Shown here one piece after another: positions 16,294 through 25,291 of a stretch of 64,000 nucleotides of DNA. The notes under the pieces are model-generated. The model was not told the origin of the DNA and did no database searches. It saw nothing but the letters and a program-made list of their open reading frames with translations. Origin of the DNA: Mycobacterium sp. PS03-16 (GTDB lineage Bacteria > Actinomycetota > Actinomycetes > Mycobacteriales > Mycobacteriaceae); assembly GCF_004570325.1 (NCBI RefSeq), contig NZ_SPQO01000023.1, positions 1-64,000 of the forward strand, given 5' to 3'. How positions within the stretch are numbered: the stretch's first letter is position 1; the number at the start of each line of letters is the position of its first letter. Position numbers and translations under genes: made by a program.

Positions 16294-17805
16294 ATGAACG
16301 CATCGACCCACCAGACCGACGAGTTCGACATCGTCATCATCGGCGCGGGCATCGCCGGCATCGGCGCCGCGAAGTACATCACGGAGGCCTTCCCCGGCAA
16401 GCGGGTGGTGATTCTCGAGGGACGCGCGAACATCGGTGGCACGTGGGATCTGTTCAAGTACCCCGGGATCCGCTCCGACAACGGCCTGCACACATATGGC
16501 TACGAGTTCAAGCCGTGGACGGACCCCGACGCGATCGCGGAGGCTCCGAAGATCCTGAACTACCTCCAGGAGACGGTCGACGAGTACGACCTGAGCCGGC
16601 TCATCCGGTTCGAGCACGCCGTGGAGCACGCCTCTTGGTCGTCCGCCGACGCCCGCTGGACCCTCGACGTCCGGACCCCCGACGGCGACCGGACCATCAA
16701 CACGAACTGGGTCTTCGCCGGCACCGGCTACTACCGCTACGACGAGGGTTACACCCCGCACTTCGAGGGCCGCGAGGACTTCCAGGGCGACATCATCCAC
16801 CCGCAGCACTGGCCCGAGGGCTACGACTACGCCGGAAAGAAGGTCGTCGTGATCGGCAGTGGCGCCACCGCCGTGACGATGATCCCGTCGATGCTGAACC
16901 ATGCGGGCGCCGCCGCGCACGTCACGATGCTCCAGCGCACCCCTACCTACGTGGTCGCCTGGCCAAAGGTCGATTCCACGGCGCTCCTCTTCACCAAGTG
17001 GTTCGGCGAGAAGCGGGGCTACGCCATCACCCGGTTCGCCAGCATCTGGGCCGAACGCGGCCAGGTGAAGTTCATGCGCGCGTTCCCGCGGATCGCGCGT
17101 GCTCTGGTCCGCAAGCAGAACCGGTCCCTGTTGCCGAAGGGCTACGCGGTGGACACCCACTTCAACCCGCCGTACGACCCGTGGGATCAGCGTCTGTGCC
17201 TGTCGCCCGACGGGGACTTCTTCGAGGCGCTGAGCGGTGGCGGCGCCTCCGTCGTGACCGACCGGATCGAGCGGTTCACCGAGACAGGGATCGCGCTCGA
17301 ATCCGGCGAGCACCTCGACGCCGACCTCATCGTCACGGCGACCGGCCTGAACATGCGCCTGCTCGGCGGGATCGACTTCGACGTCGACGGCGAACCGGTT
17401 CACATCCCGGACACCGTCGCCTACCGCGGCACCCTGCTCACGGGGCTGCCCAACCTGTCCATCGCGATCGGCTACACCACGTCCGCCTGGACGCTGAAGA
17501 TCGGCATCGTCGCCCGCTACCTCTGCGACCTGATCAAGCACATGGACGCCTTCAGCTACGACAGCGTCCGGGTCGACGCCGATCCCACGATGGAGCGCCG
17601 GCCGATCCTCGACCTCGACTCGGGCTACGCCCAGCGCGCCCGCGACGTCATCCCGAAGCAGGGCACGGGCATGTTCCAGATGTCGATGTCGTACCAGCAG
17701 GACGCGAGAATCCTGCGCGGCCCCTTGCTCGACGACGCCCTGCAGTTCGGCTCCACCCGCGACCAGACCGCCGGCGCGTCCACCAAGGAGCGGGTCGATG
17801 CCTGA
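16294..17805 (+). CDS. Type I Baeyer-Villiger flavin monooxygenase
   Basis: 503 residues. FAD motif IVIIGAGIAGIGAAKYI is at about 14-30, and the NADPH motif VVIGSGATAV at about 184-193. Between them the family fingerprint FxGxxxHxxxW[PD] is exact (FQGDIIHPQHWP, about 163-174). The enzyme should insert oxygen next to a ketone to give an ester, or oxidise an amine or sulfide. The ATG at 16294 has GGAAGG upstream. Its stop overlaps the alpha/beta hydrolase start by 8 bases, the classic pairing of ester-forming and ester-cleaving steps. A truncated relative lies at 45415-45800. Confidence 0.9.
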   Translation: MNASTHQTDEFDIVIIGAGIAGIGAAKYITEAFPGKRVVILEGRANIGGTWDLFKYPGIRSDNGLHTYGYEFKPWTDPDAIAEAPKILNYLQETVDEYDLSRLIRFEHAVEHASWSSADARWTLDVRTPDGDRTINTNWVFAGTGYYRYDEGYTPHFEGREDFQGDIIHPQHWPEGYDYAGKKVVVIGSGATAVTMIPSMLNHAGAAAHVTMLQRTPTYVVAWPKVDSTALLFTKWFGEKRGYAITRFASIWAERGQVKFMRAFPRIARALVRKQNRSLLPKGYAVDTHFNPPYDPWDQRLCLSPDGDFFEALSGGGASVVTDRIERFTETGIALESGEHLDADLIVTATGLNMRLLGGIDFDVDGEPVHIPDTVAYRGTLLTGLPNLSIAIGYTTSAWTLKIGIVARYLCDLIKHMDAFSYDSVRVDADPTMERRPILDLDSGYAQRARDVIPKQGTGMFQMSMSYQQDARILRGPLLDDALQFGSTRDQTAGASTKERVDA

Positions 17806-18697
17806 GGACCTCGACCGGTTCGCCGCCCTCCCCTGCGGAACCCGCGTCTGCTTCCGCATCGACGGCCCCGCCGACGGCACGCCGGTCCTGCTGGTCGCGG
17901 GCCTCGCCGAGGACCTCACCACCTGGTCCGAGCGGTTCGTCTCCGCGCTCGTCGCGACCGGTTTCCAGGTGATCCGGATGGACAACCGTGACTGCGGACG
18001 GTCGACCTACGCGACGACCCCGCCCCCGAACAGGCTGCGCCAGCTGCTCGGCCGGCCGCGCCGGGACTCCTACACGCTCGCCGACATGGCCGCCGACACC
18101 GCGCAGCTGATCGAGCACCTGGGTCTCGGCCCGGTGCACCTCGTGGGACGGTCGATGGGCGGAATGATCGCGCAGACCGTCGCCGCTCGGTACCCGCACC
18201 TCGTCACCACCCTCACCTCGCTGTACTCGACCACGGGCGACCCGAAGGTGGGACAGCCGGCACCGTCGACCTGGGTCCTGATCTCGGCGCCACCGCCACG
18301 CAACCGGGTGGGCGCGGTCCGCGCGCACCTGCGGATGACCGCGCATTTGGCCGGCACCGCGTACCCGATCGACGAGGCGGAGGAGGCCGCGCACGCCGTG
18401 ACGACCTTCGATCGCACCGCCGGCGACGCGGTGGCCGGGACTTCCCGCCAGCTCCAGGCGATTCAGGCCTCGGGCGACCGCACCGAGGAGATCTCGCGGA
18501 TCGCGGCCCCCACGCTCGTCATCAACGGCGACCGGGACCTCATCGTCGCGCCGTCCGGCGGCGACGCCACCGCGGCGGCTATCCCCGGGGCACGGCACAT
18601 CGTCATCCCCGGCATGGGCCACCACCTGCCGGACGCGCTCGCGCTCCGCATCGCCGATCTCGTCGTCGGCCATCTCGAACGAGCGGTGGTGCGATGA
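17798..18697 (+). CDS. Alpha/beta hydrolase, probable esterase
   Basis: 299 residues. Nucleophile elbow GRSMGG near residue 115; an acid residue in VINGDRDLIV and the likely catalytic His in GMGHHLP. Overlap by 8 bases with the Baeyer-Villiger gene suggests it cleaves the ester or lactone that enzyme makes. Similar pairs occur in cyclic-ketone and terpenoid degradation. The substrate is otherwise unknown. Confidence 0.85.
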   Translation: MPEDLDRFAALPCGTRVCFRIDGPADGTPVLLVAGLAEDLTTWSERFVSALVATGFQVIRMDNRDCGRSTYATTPPPNRLRQLLGRPRRDSYTLADMAADTAQLIEHLGLGPVHLVGRSMGGMIAQTVAARYPHLVTTLTSLYSTTGDPKVGQPAPSTWVLISAPPPRNRVGAVRAHLRMTAHLAGTAYPIDEAEEAAHAVTTFDRTAGDAVAGTSRQLQAIQASGDRTEEISRIAAPTLVINGDRDLIVAPSGGDATAAAIPGARHIVIPGMGHHLPDALALRIADLVVGHLERAVVR

Positions 18698-18960
18698 CGG
18701 CGACGGTCGGGCCGGCAGCCGCCACCGGCACCGAGTTGCAGCGGCCCCTCGGAGTCTCGCAGATCGTCTTCATGGTCGTGGCCGTGGCGGCGCCGCTGAC
18801 GGTGTTCGCGCCCTGGCGAACGTCCTTCTGGGCGTGATCGGCGCGTCGGTTGTCACGGGCCGGTCTGGGCCCTCGTGCTGCACCGGCGTCGGCCGGACGT
18901 GTGCCGCCTTCGAGTGACCCGACCGTCCGGGGATCAGGAAGCACCGAACGGGATTCATCT
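18694..18960 (+). pseudogene. APC-type amino acid/amine permease, N- and C-terminal remnants
   Basis: An ATG overlapping the hydrolase stop opens LQRPLGVSQIVFMVVAVAAPLTV, the typical first membrane segment of an APC-superfamily permease, but the frame stops after 47 codons. The following bases, in other frames, read LANVLLGVIGA and GPVWALVLHRRRPDV, which look like the C-terminal end of such a permease. The middle, roughly 400 codons, is deleted. The pathway's own uptake system has thus been lost. The family call is by eye from short segments. Confidence 0.6.
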
Positions 18961-18984
18961 CAGTCCATCGAGCAAGGAACCACC

Positions 18985-19620
18985 ATGGAAACCACCCTCT
19001 CGCCCGCAACGCAGGTCCGGGTCGCGATCGACGACGACGCCACCCCCGTCGTCCGGCTGATCGGCCGCACCCTGCGCGACGCGGCCCGGATCGATCACGC
19101 CCCCGACGTCCTCGGGCGCGGGGCCGGCACCGTCGCCGTCCGCTCACACGCCACCCCGCAGGCCGCCACCGTCACCTTCGCCGATGGTGCCGTCGCCGTG
19201 ACGGGCGGCGTCTTCGGACCGACCGATGCGACGGTCACCGTCGACCTCGACTCACGGTTCGCCGCGACGGCCATCGAGGGTGATGCGGAGCTAGCCGACG
19301 CCGTCCTGCGCGTCCTGCAGGTCCCGCTGCCCGATTGGCGCGAAGCCGGCGCGCGGTTCTGGGACACCACCCGCGCCGTCCGCGGCGTGCCCGACGTCCT
19401 CGTCGCCGTGGCGACGGGACCGCACCGCCGCGAGGAGGCCCGCTTCGGGACGGGAGCCACGACCTACCGCATGGTCGGCACGGCCGACGCGCTCGCCGGC
19501 GTCTTCACCGGCGCCGACTTCCTGTTCACCGCCCTGGAACGCGGTCTGGGCGTCCAGGGCAGCATGGCCCAGCTCTCGGCCATGACCGCCGCGTCCTGGA
19601 AGGCCCGCTACGATGTCTGA
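18985..19620 (+). CDS. SCP2-like sterol-carrier-type domain protein
   Basis: 211 residues, apparently two related halves. The first has VTFADGAVAVTGG and VTVDLDSRFAATAIEGDAELADAVLRVL. The second ends with DALAGVFTGADFLFTALERG and LQ-type helix LGVQGSMAQLSAMTAASWK, which recall SCP2 lipid-binding domains. Such proteins hold hydrophobic ligands. If correct, the pathway substrate is probably lipophilic. ATG at 18985, overlapping the next gene by 8 bases. Confidence 0.6.
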   Translation: METTLSPATQVRVAIDDDATPVVRLIGRTLRDAARIDHAPDVLGRGAGTVAVRSHATPQAATVTFADGAVAVTGGVFGPTDATVTVDLDSRFAATAIEGDAELADAVLRVLQVPLPDWREAGARFWDTTRAVRGVPDVLVAVATGPHRREEARFGTGATTYRMVGTADALAGVFTGADFLFTALERGLGVQGSMAQLSAMTAASWKARYDV

Positions 19621-20953
19621 TCCCATCCCGCCCAAGGCGTATCGCGTGGAGGCCACCAACCACGACGGCAGCTTCATGGGCAAGTACGTCACAGCCGCGA
19701 AGTTCGACTCCGGCAAGACCTCCGGGTTCGCGTTCGCCGACGTCCTGTTCGCCATCGATATGGGCACCGACCTCGTCTTCGGCGACCCGTACCCCGAGTG
19801 GCGCGGCAACCTCTACGACATCGCGCTGCTGCCCGACATGACCACGCTCGTGGAATGGAAGCCCGGCGTCCACTCCGTGATCGGCGACTTCTGGCTCAAG
19901 GACGGCAGCCCCAACCCGATCTGTCCGCGCAACCTGGTGCGCCGGCAGATCGCTCGACTCGCCGCCCTCGGGTACACCGCGACGGTCGCCGTGGAGATCG
20001 AGACCACCCTGTTCGAGGAGTCGATCCAGGAGGCCCGGGCCCGCGGCTACCGCGACCTGACCCCGCTGGGCGGCGAGACGGGGGCGACCTACAACCTCGC
20101 CCGGTCGTCGGACTGGATCGACTACATGGAGGCCGTCACCGACCGGCTCGACGAGCTGGGCATCGTGTGGGAGGCCTGGACCGACGAAGCCGCCCCCGGC
20201 CAGACCGAGCTGAACATCGCGCCGAATGACCCGCTGACCCTTGCCGATTCGTGGGTGCGCACCAAGCAGGTCATGCGCGAGATCGCCTGCGAGAAGGGCC
20301 GATCGGTGACCTTCATGGCCAAGCCGACCGCGGGCTTCGGGCAGGGAGCTCACCTGAACGTCTCGCTGCAGCGCGACGGTGAGAATCAGTTCTACGCGCC
20401 GGACGGGCCCTCCGAGCTCATGCTCAACGCGATCGGCGGCCTGATGGCGACGATGGCCGGCAACACCCTCATCTCGCTGCCGCAGATCACGTCGTACCGA
20501 CGCCTCGTCGACGTCTCGGGACCACCGACGACCATCAGTTGGGGTGTCAGCAACAAGACGGCGGCACTGCGCGCCGTCGTCGGACACCCCAAGTACTCCC
20601 GCCTCGAGTACCGGGTGCCCGGCTCGGACGTCAACCCCTACTACGCGCTCGGCGGCGTCCTGGCCGGGATCGTCGCGGGCATCGAGAAGAAGCTGCAGGC
20701 GCCGCCCCAGGTCGAGGACATGGCGTGGTGCCTGCCCGACGACTGCGGCGTCGAGCGGATCCCCGACTCGATGACGAAGGCGATCACCGCGCTCGACGCC
20801 GATGAGCTCCTCCGCGAGTACCTCGGCGACGAGTTCGTCGACTTCTGGACGGCGTCGCGCCGGTGGGAGTGGATGCAGTTCCACACCACGGGCGGTGACC
20901 CGTACGCCGAACTCTCCGAGTGGGAGTCCCGTCGCTACTTCGAGTTCTCATGA
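19613..20953 (+). CDS. Glutamine synthetase-like gamma-glutamylamide ligase (PuuA/IpuC/AtdA1 type)
   Basis: 446 residues with the glutamine synthetase fold: VAVEIETTLFEES (metal-binding acidic strand), AKPTAGFGQGAHLNVSLQ (substrate loop) and the C-terminal TTISWGVSNKTAALR and RVPGSDVNPYYAL segments. Catabolic relatives attach glutamate to an amine using ATP (PuuA on putrescine, IpuC on isopropylamine, AtdA1 on aniline). Position next to a class-I amidotransferase-like hydrolase, as in puu and atd clusters, supports that role over nitrogen assimilation. The amine is not identified. Confidence 0.85.
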   Translation: MSDPIPPKAYRVEATNHDGSFMGKYVTAAKFDSGKTSGFAFADVLFAIDMGTDLVFGDPYPEWRGNLYDIALLPDMTTLVEWKPGVHSVIGDFWLKDGSPNPICPRNLVRRQIARLAALGYTATVAVEIETTLFEESIQEARARGYRDLTPLGGETGATYNLARSSDWIDYMEAVTDRLDELGIVWEAWTDEAAPGQTELNIAPNDPLTLADSWVRTKQVMREIACEKGRSVTFMAKPTAGFGQGAHLNVSLQRDGENQFYAPDGPSELMLNAIGGLMATMAGNTLISLPQITSYRRLVDVSGPPTTISWGVSNKTAALRAVVGHPKYSRLEYRVPGSDVNPYYALGGVLAGIVAGIEKKLQAPPQVEDMAWCLPDDCGVERIPDSMTKAITALDADELLREYLGDEFVDFWTASRRWEWMQFHTTGGDPYAELSEWESRRYFEFS

Positions 20954-21705
20954 GCCGCAAGCCCCTCGTCGGTATCACCGGCCGCAGATTCCAGCTCAGC
21001 CTGCTCGCCGGCGCCGACCCCCGGTACGGCAAGGCGTGCATGGACTCCTTCATGTCCTCGTTCGCGACACGCATCGCGCAGGCGGGAGGCGTGCCCGTGC
21101 ACCTGCCCTACGACGCCGATCCCGCCGACGCCTGCGAATGGCTGTCCGGCGTCGTCATCACCGGCGGTCAGGACGTGCACCCCGCCCGCTGGGGCGGCGA
21201 CGCCTCCGTGGTCCGCGACATCGACCCCCGCACCGACACCAACGCCCACGACCCCGAACGCGACGAGTACGAGTTCGTGCTCACCCGCGCCGCGATCGAC
21301 CGCGGCATCCCACTCCTCGGCGTGTGCCGGGGAGTCCAAGTGCTCAACGTCGCGCTCGGCGGCACTCTGATCGCCGATCTGCCGCCCGGACCGGTCCCGC
21401 ACCTGTCGCAGCAGGGCGCGCCCACCGACGGCGACGCCGAGCACGTGGTGACCTTCGAACCCGGATCGACCGCGGCACGGATCTTCGGCCCGAGCATGCT
21501 CACCAACTCGTGGCACCACCAGGCCTTGGACCGGTGCGGATCGGGTCTCGTCGTGACCGGCCGCACCGCCGACGGGGTGATCGAGGCGGTCGAGGTGCCC
21601 GGTGCACCGATCCTCGGCGTGCAGTGGCACCCCGAGTGGATGGCGAGCGACGACCAGGCCATGGCCTGGATCGTCGACGAATCGACGAAACGACAGGAAG
21701 CCTGA
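20950..21705 (+). CDS. Peptidase C26 / class-I amidotransferase-like gamma-glutamyl hydrolase (PuuD-like)
   Basis: 251 residues. Nucleophile Cys126 in LLGVCRGVQVLNVALGG, and the His-Glu pair in LGVQWHPEWM near the C-terminus. PuuD removes glutamate from gamma-glutamyl-GABA, and AtdA2 accompanies AtdA1. Here it would release the free amino compound after side-chain oxidation. ATG at 20950 overlaps the ligase stop (ATGA), and 2 bases separate it from the next gene. Confidence 0.88.
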   Translation: MSRKPLVGITGRRFQLSLLAGADPRYGKACMDSFMSSFATRIAQAGGVPVHLPYDADPADACEWLSGVVITGGQDVHPARWGGDASVVRDIDPRTDTNAHDPERDEYEFVLTRAAIDRGIPLLGVCRGVQVLNVALGGTLIADLPPGPVPHLSQQGAPTDGDAEHVVTFEPGSTAARIFGPSMLTNSWHHQALDRCGSGLVVTGRTADGVIEAVEVPGAPILGVQWHPEWMASDDQAMAWIVDESTKRQEA

Positions 21706-21707
21706 GG

Positions 21708-24143
21708 ATGACCCTCGACACGACCCGACTCGGCGGCGCACCGCCAACGCGGCGCGCCGTCGCCGCCGACGAAATCGGCGACCCACCCCGCATACGGACC
21801 GTCACCGGTCTGCTCGCCGACGGTGCCGCCGACACCCCCGACGCCGAACTACTACGCTTCGGCGACGAGTCGTGGACCTACGGGCAGGCTGACGCGGCCT
21901 CGTCGCGGCTCGCGCACCGCCTCATCGAGACCGACGGGATCGCCCCGGACGACCGCGTCGCCATCATGCTGCCCAACATCGCGGGCTGGCCGCTCACCTG
22001 GCTGGCCGCGCTCAAGGCCGGAGCCGTGGCGGTGCCCGTCAACTCCGCCTATCGCGCCGCCGACCTGCAGTTCGTGCTCACCGATTCCGGCGCGCGGGTG
22101 ATCGTGACCGACGCCGATCATCTCCCGCTCGTGCGTGAGGTGATCGACGGAGACCCCGACCTCATGGGGATCGCGGTGGTGGACATCGCGGACACGGCCG
22201 ACGCCTCGTTCCCCGCCACGCCGCCCGAGGTCACGGTCGGACCCGACACGCTCGCCAACCTGCAGTACACCTCCGGCACCACGGGATTCCCGAAGGCGTG
22301 CATGCTGACCCACGACTACTGGACGCGGATCGGCTGGGCGTGCGCCGCCGCGGTGGGGCTCGGCCCGGACGACGTCCTGCTGACCGCGCAGCCCTTCTCG
22401 TACATGGACCCGCAGTGGAACACGGTGCTGGCGCTCACGACCGGCGCCCAGCTGGTGGTGCTGCCCCGCTTCTCGGCCTCCGGGTTCATGGCCGACGTCC
22501 GTCGCCACGGGGCGACGTTCTGCTACGTGCTCGGCTCCATGCCGACGCTGTTGTTCAAGCAGTCGCCCGCCCCGGAGGACCGGGACCACCGCCTGCGCGC
22601 CGTGTTCTGCTCGGCGATACCCGTGGCACTGCACGCCGATCTCGAGGAACGCTGGGGCGCGCCCTGGCGCGAGGTGTACGGGATGACGGAGACGGGGATC
22701 GACCTGTTCAGCCCGTTCGACGACGCGTCCGCCGTCGGCACCGGAACGCTCGGAGACCCCCTGCCCACCAAGCGGATCCGGATCGTCGACGCCGACGGCG
22801 CCGAGGTGCCCGACGGAACGCCCGGCGAGCTGACGGTGTCCGGCGCCCCGATGATGCTGGGGTACTGGAACCGGCCGGACGCCACGGCGGAGACGCTGCG
22901 CGACGGGTGGCTGCACACCGGCGACGTCGCGGTGCACGACGAGCACGGCTACCGGCTCGTCGGCCGGCTCAAGGACATGGTGCGCCGCGGAGGCGAGAAC
23001 GTCGCCGCCGTCGAAGTCGAGGCCGCGCTCGAGCACGACGACGCCGTGGTCGCGTCCGCGGTCGTCGCCGAGCCCGATCCGGTGCTCGGCGAGGAGGTCA
23101 AGGCGTTCGTCCAGCTCGCCCCGGGGCTCGCCGCCGATCGTGCGGCGGCCGCGGCGATCATCGCCCGGGTAGCGGGCCGCCTCGCGAAGTTCAAGGTGCC
23201 GCGGTACGTCGAGTTCGTCTCGGACTTCCCGCGCACCCCATCCCAGCGGGTGTCCAAACCCACTCTCAAGGCCCGTGCCGCCGAGGTGCCCGGCACGGTC
23301 TTCGACCTCCGCGCCCCGGCACCGTCGAACAAGGAGAACCCCGTGCAAGAGACCGTCGATCCCACCGAGCACGTCCTCGTCGAGGTGGTGCGCGAGGTCG
23401 CCGTGATCACGCTGCGCCGCCCCGACAAGCTCAACGCGCTGACTGTCGGCATGCGGCGTCGCCTCGCAGCCCTCATCCGTGAGTACGGCACGGGCGAGCG
23501 CGCCCGCGGCATCGTGCTGACGGGTACCGGTCGCGCGTTCAGCGCCGGCGAGGATCTCTCCGCGGCGCCGACGAGCTTCGGCGAGATGCGGGTCAGTTTC
23601 GAGAGCTTCCACGATGTCACGCGCGCCGTGATCGAGACACGCGTGCCGGTAGTCGCCGCAGTGAACGGGATCGCCGTCGGCGGCGCCTCGGAGATCACGC
23701 TGTGCTGCGACGGCCGGATCGGTGTGCCCGAGACGGTGTACTACCAGCCGGAGAACTCCCGCGGGCTGACCATCTCGAACGCGTCGAGCCTGCTGCTGCC
23801 GCGGATCGTCCGCGGGCACGCGATGCGGATGATCCTCGGATCGGAGCGCATCGCTGCCGATGAGGCGCTCCGCATCGGCCTGCTCGACGAGGTCATCGAG
23901 CCGACCGTCCTCGTCGATCGCGCCGTCGACACGATCCACGCCTGGACGCCGGAGGGCGCGAACACCACCGCCCTGCACCTGGAACTGCTGCGCCCGACGC
24001 TCGACGAGATCGAGCGCGCGTTCGCCCGCGAGGACGCCGCGGCCGACGAGGCGTGGAACAGCGGCGCCCTGACCGCGGGCGTCCAAGGCTTCTGGGACGC
24101 CCGCAGCACACCCGCCGCCGCTACCACCGGAGGAACCCGATGA
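21708..24143 (+). CDS. Acyl-CoA ligase fused in frame to enoyl-CoA hydratase/isomerase
   Basis: 811 residues. The AMP-binding ligase spans about 1-535: LQYTSGTTGFPKA (ATP loop), EVYGMTETG, GWLHTGDVA and the GRLKDMVRRGGENV C-terminal switch. About 270 residues of crotonase follow (VVREVAVITLRRPDKLNALT, RAFSAGEDLS, NGIAVGGASEI). There is no stop between them. However, AAGGAG sits a few bases before an in-frame GTG at 23343, where a separate hydratase would naturally start, so the fusion may be recent or both products may be made. Together they would activate an acid to its CoA ester and hydrate the enoyl-CoA. Confidence 0.88.
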   Translation: MTLDTTRLGGAPPTRRAVAADEIGDPPRIRTVTGLLADGAADTPDAELLRFGDESWTYGQADAASSRLAHRLIETDGIAPDDRVAIMLPNIAGWPLTWLAALKAGAVAVPVNSAYRAADLQFVLTDSGARVIVTDADHLPLVREVIDGDPDLMGIAVVDIADTADASFPATPPEVTVGPDTLANLQYTSGTTGFPKACMLTHDYWTRIGWACAAAVGLGPDDVLLTAQPFSYMDPQWNTVLALTTGAQLVVLPRFSASGFMADVRRHGATFCYVLGSMPTLLFKQSPAPEDRDHRLRAVFCSAIPVALHADLEERWGAPWREVYGMTETGIDLFSPFDDASAVGTGTLGDPLPTKRIRIVDADGAEVPDGTPGELTVSGAPMMLGYWNRPDATAETLRDGWLHTGDVAVHDEHGYRLVGRLKDMVRRGGENVAAVEVEAALEHDDAVVASAVVAEPDPVLGEEVKAFVQLAPGLAADRAAAAAIIARVAGRLAKFKVPRYVEFVSDFPRTPSQRVSKPTLKARAAEVPGTVFDLRAPAPSNKENPVQETVDPTEHVLVEVVREVAVITLRRPDKLNALTVGMRRRLAALIREYGTGERARGIVLTGTGRAFSAGEDLSAAPTSFGEMRVSFESFHDVTRAVIETRVPVVAAVNGIAVGGASEITLCCDGRIGVPETVYYQPENSRGLTISNASSLLLPRIVRGHAMRMILGSERIAADEALRIGLLDEVIEPTVLVDRAVDTIHAWTPEGANTTALHLELLRPTLDEIERAFAREDAAADEAWNSGALTAGVQGFWDARSTPAAATTGGTR

Positions 24144-25291
24144 TCACCACCCGCGCCGCCGTTCTCACCGCCGTGGGCGAGTCGCTGCAGCTCACCGGCA
24201 TCGTCGTCGACGATCCTCAGCCGCACGAGGTCCGCATCGCCGTCACGCACGTCGGCCTGTGCCACAGCGACCTGCACTACATTTCCGGCACCGTCCCCAC
24301 CGAACTGCCGGTCGTGGTCGGGCACGAGGTCGCGGGCGTCGTCGAGGCCGTCGGATCCGCGGTCACCGGGCTGCGCCCGGGGGACCGGGTCACCGGTGCG
24401 CTCACGCCGTCGTGCGGGCAGTGCCGGAACTGCGACGCCGGGCACTCCACGCAGTGCCAGCGGCAGGACGAGATCCGCCGGCGCCCGCGGCCCGCGTACG
24501 CGCTGCCCGACGGGGCACCGATAGCCCGGCTGGGCGACGTGGGCGCGTTCTCCGAGCACATCCTGCTGCGCGCCAACGCCGTCGTGAAGCTGCCCGACAA
24601 CGTCTCGACCCGCGTCGGCTGTCTCCTGTCGTGCTGCATCGTCACCGGTGTCGGCGCCGTCTTCCGCGGGGCGCAGGTGCGGGCCGGTTCCACGGTCGCC
24701 GTGATCGGCTGCGGCGGCGTCGGTTCCGCCATCATTCAAGGCGCGCGACTGGCGGGCGCGTCGGCGATCGTCGGCATCGACCTCGACGACGCGCGGTTGG
24801 CGGCGGCGCGCTCCTACGGCGCCACCCACACGGTGAACGGCGCCTCGGACGTGCCGGCCGCGATCCGCGAAATCCTCGGCGACGGTGTGGACTACGCCTT
24901 CGAGGCGGTCGGATCGGCCCGGACGGCGGCCACCGCGCTCGCCGCGGTGCGCGGTACCGGCACCGCGTGCCTCGTGGGGATCGCCCCGATGGGTACCGAC
25001 GTCGCCGTGCCCGCGCACGACTTCTTCTTCTCCGAGAAGAAGCTGATCGGCTCGTACATGGGCTCCGGCCAGGCGCGGGAGGACATCGCGCAGATCGCCC
25101 GGCTGTACGAGCAGGGCCGTCTGCTACTCGACGAGATGGTGACCGATGTGATCCCGTTCGAGCGGATCAACGAGGGCTTCGAGGCCATGAAGTCGGGCGA
25201 TGTCACGCGCATCGTCGTCGCCATGCCCGCCGCGTCGGACGCCCCCGTCCGAGCCGACGCCCGACCCGAGACCGCGGAGGCGATCCGGTGA
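24140..25291 (+). CDS. Zinc-dependent alcohol dehydrogenase (MDR family)
   Basis: 383 residues. Catalytic zinc ligands in VGLCHSDLH and GHEVAGVVEAVGS. Structural zinc cysteines are CGQCRNCDAGHSTQC. NAD site GCGGVGSAIIQGARL. It resembles mycothiol- or glutathione-independent aryl/alkyl alcohol dehydrogenases. It would oxidise an alcohol, perhaps that released by the esterase, to the aldehyde used by the next gene. It overlaps both neighbours by 4 bases. Confidence 0.88.
   Translation: MITTRAAVLTAVGESLQLTGIVVDDPQPHEVRIAVTHVGLCHSDLHYISGTVPTELPVVVGHEVAGVVEAVGSAVTGLRPGDRVTGALTPSCGQCRNCDAGHSTQCQRQDEIRRRPRPAYALPDGAPIARLGDVGAFSEHILLRANAVVKLPDNVSTRVGCLLSCCIVTGVGAVFRGAQVRAGSTVAVIGCGGVGSAIIQGARLAGASAIVGIDLDDARLAAARSYGATHTVNGASDVPAAIREILGDGVDYAFEAVGSARTAATALAAVRGTGTACLVGIAPMGTDVAVPAHDFFFSEKKLIGSYMGSGQAREDIAQIARLYEQGRLLLDEMVTDVIPFERINEGFEAMKSGDVTRIVVAMPAASDAPVRADARPETAEAIR

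Noticed and set aside
15475..17985. 836-codon antisense frame over the amine oxidase and monooxygenase genes
   Set aside because: Low-complexity, shadow of the plus-strand genes, no family motif.
20802..21707. Upstream extension of the ligase-hydratase frame by about 300 codons
   Set aside because: That stretch is an out-of-frame reading of the GS-like and C26 genes. The ligase starts at the ATG at 21708.
21852..24086. 744-codon antisense frame over the ligase-hydratase gene
   Set aside because: Composition and lack of motifs show it is a shadow of the fused gene.
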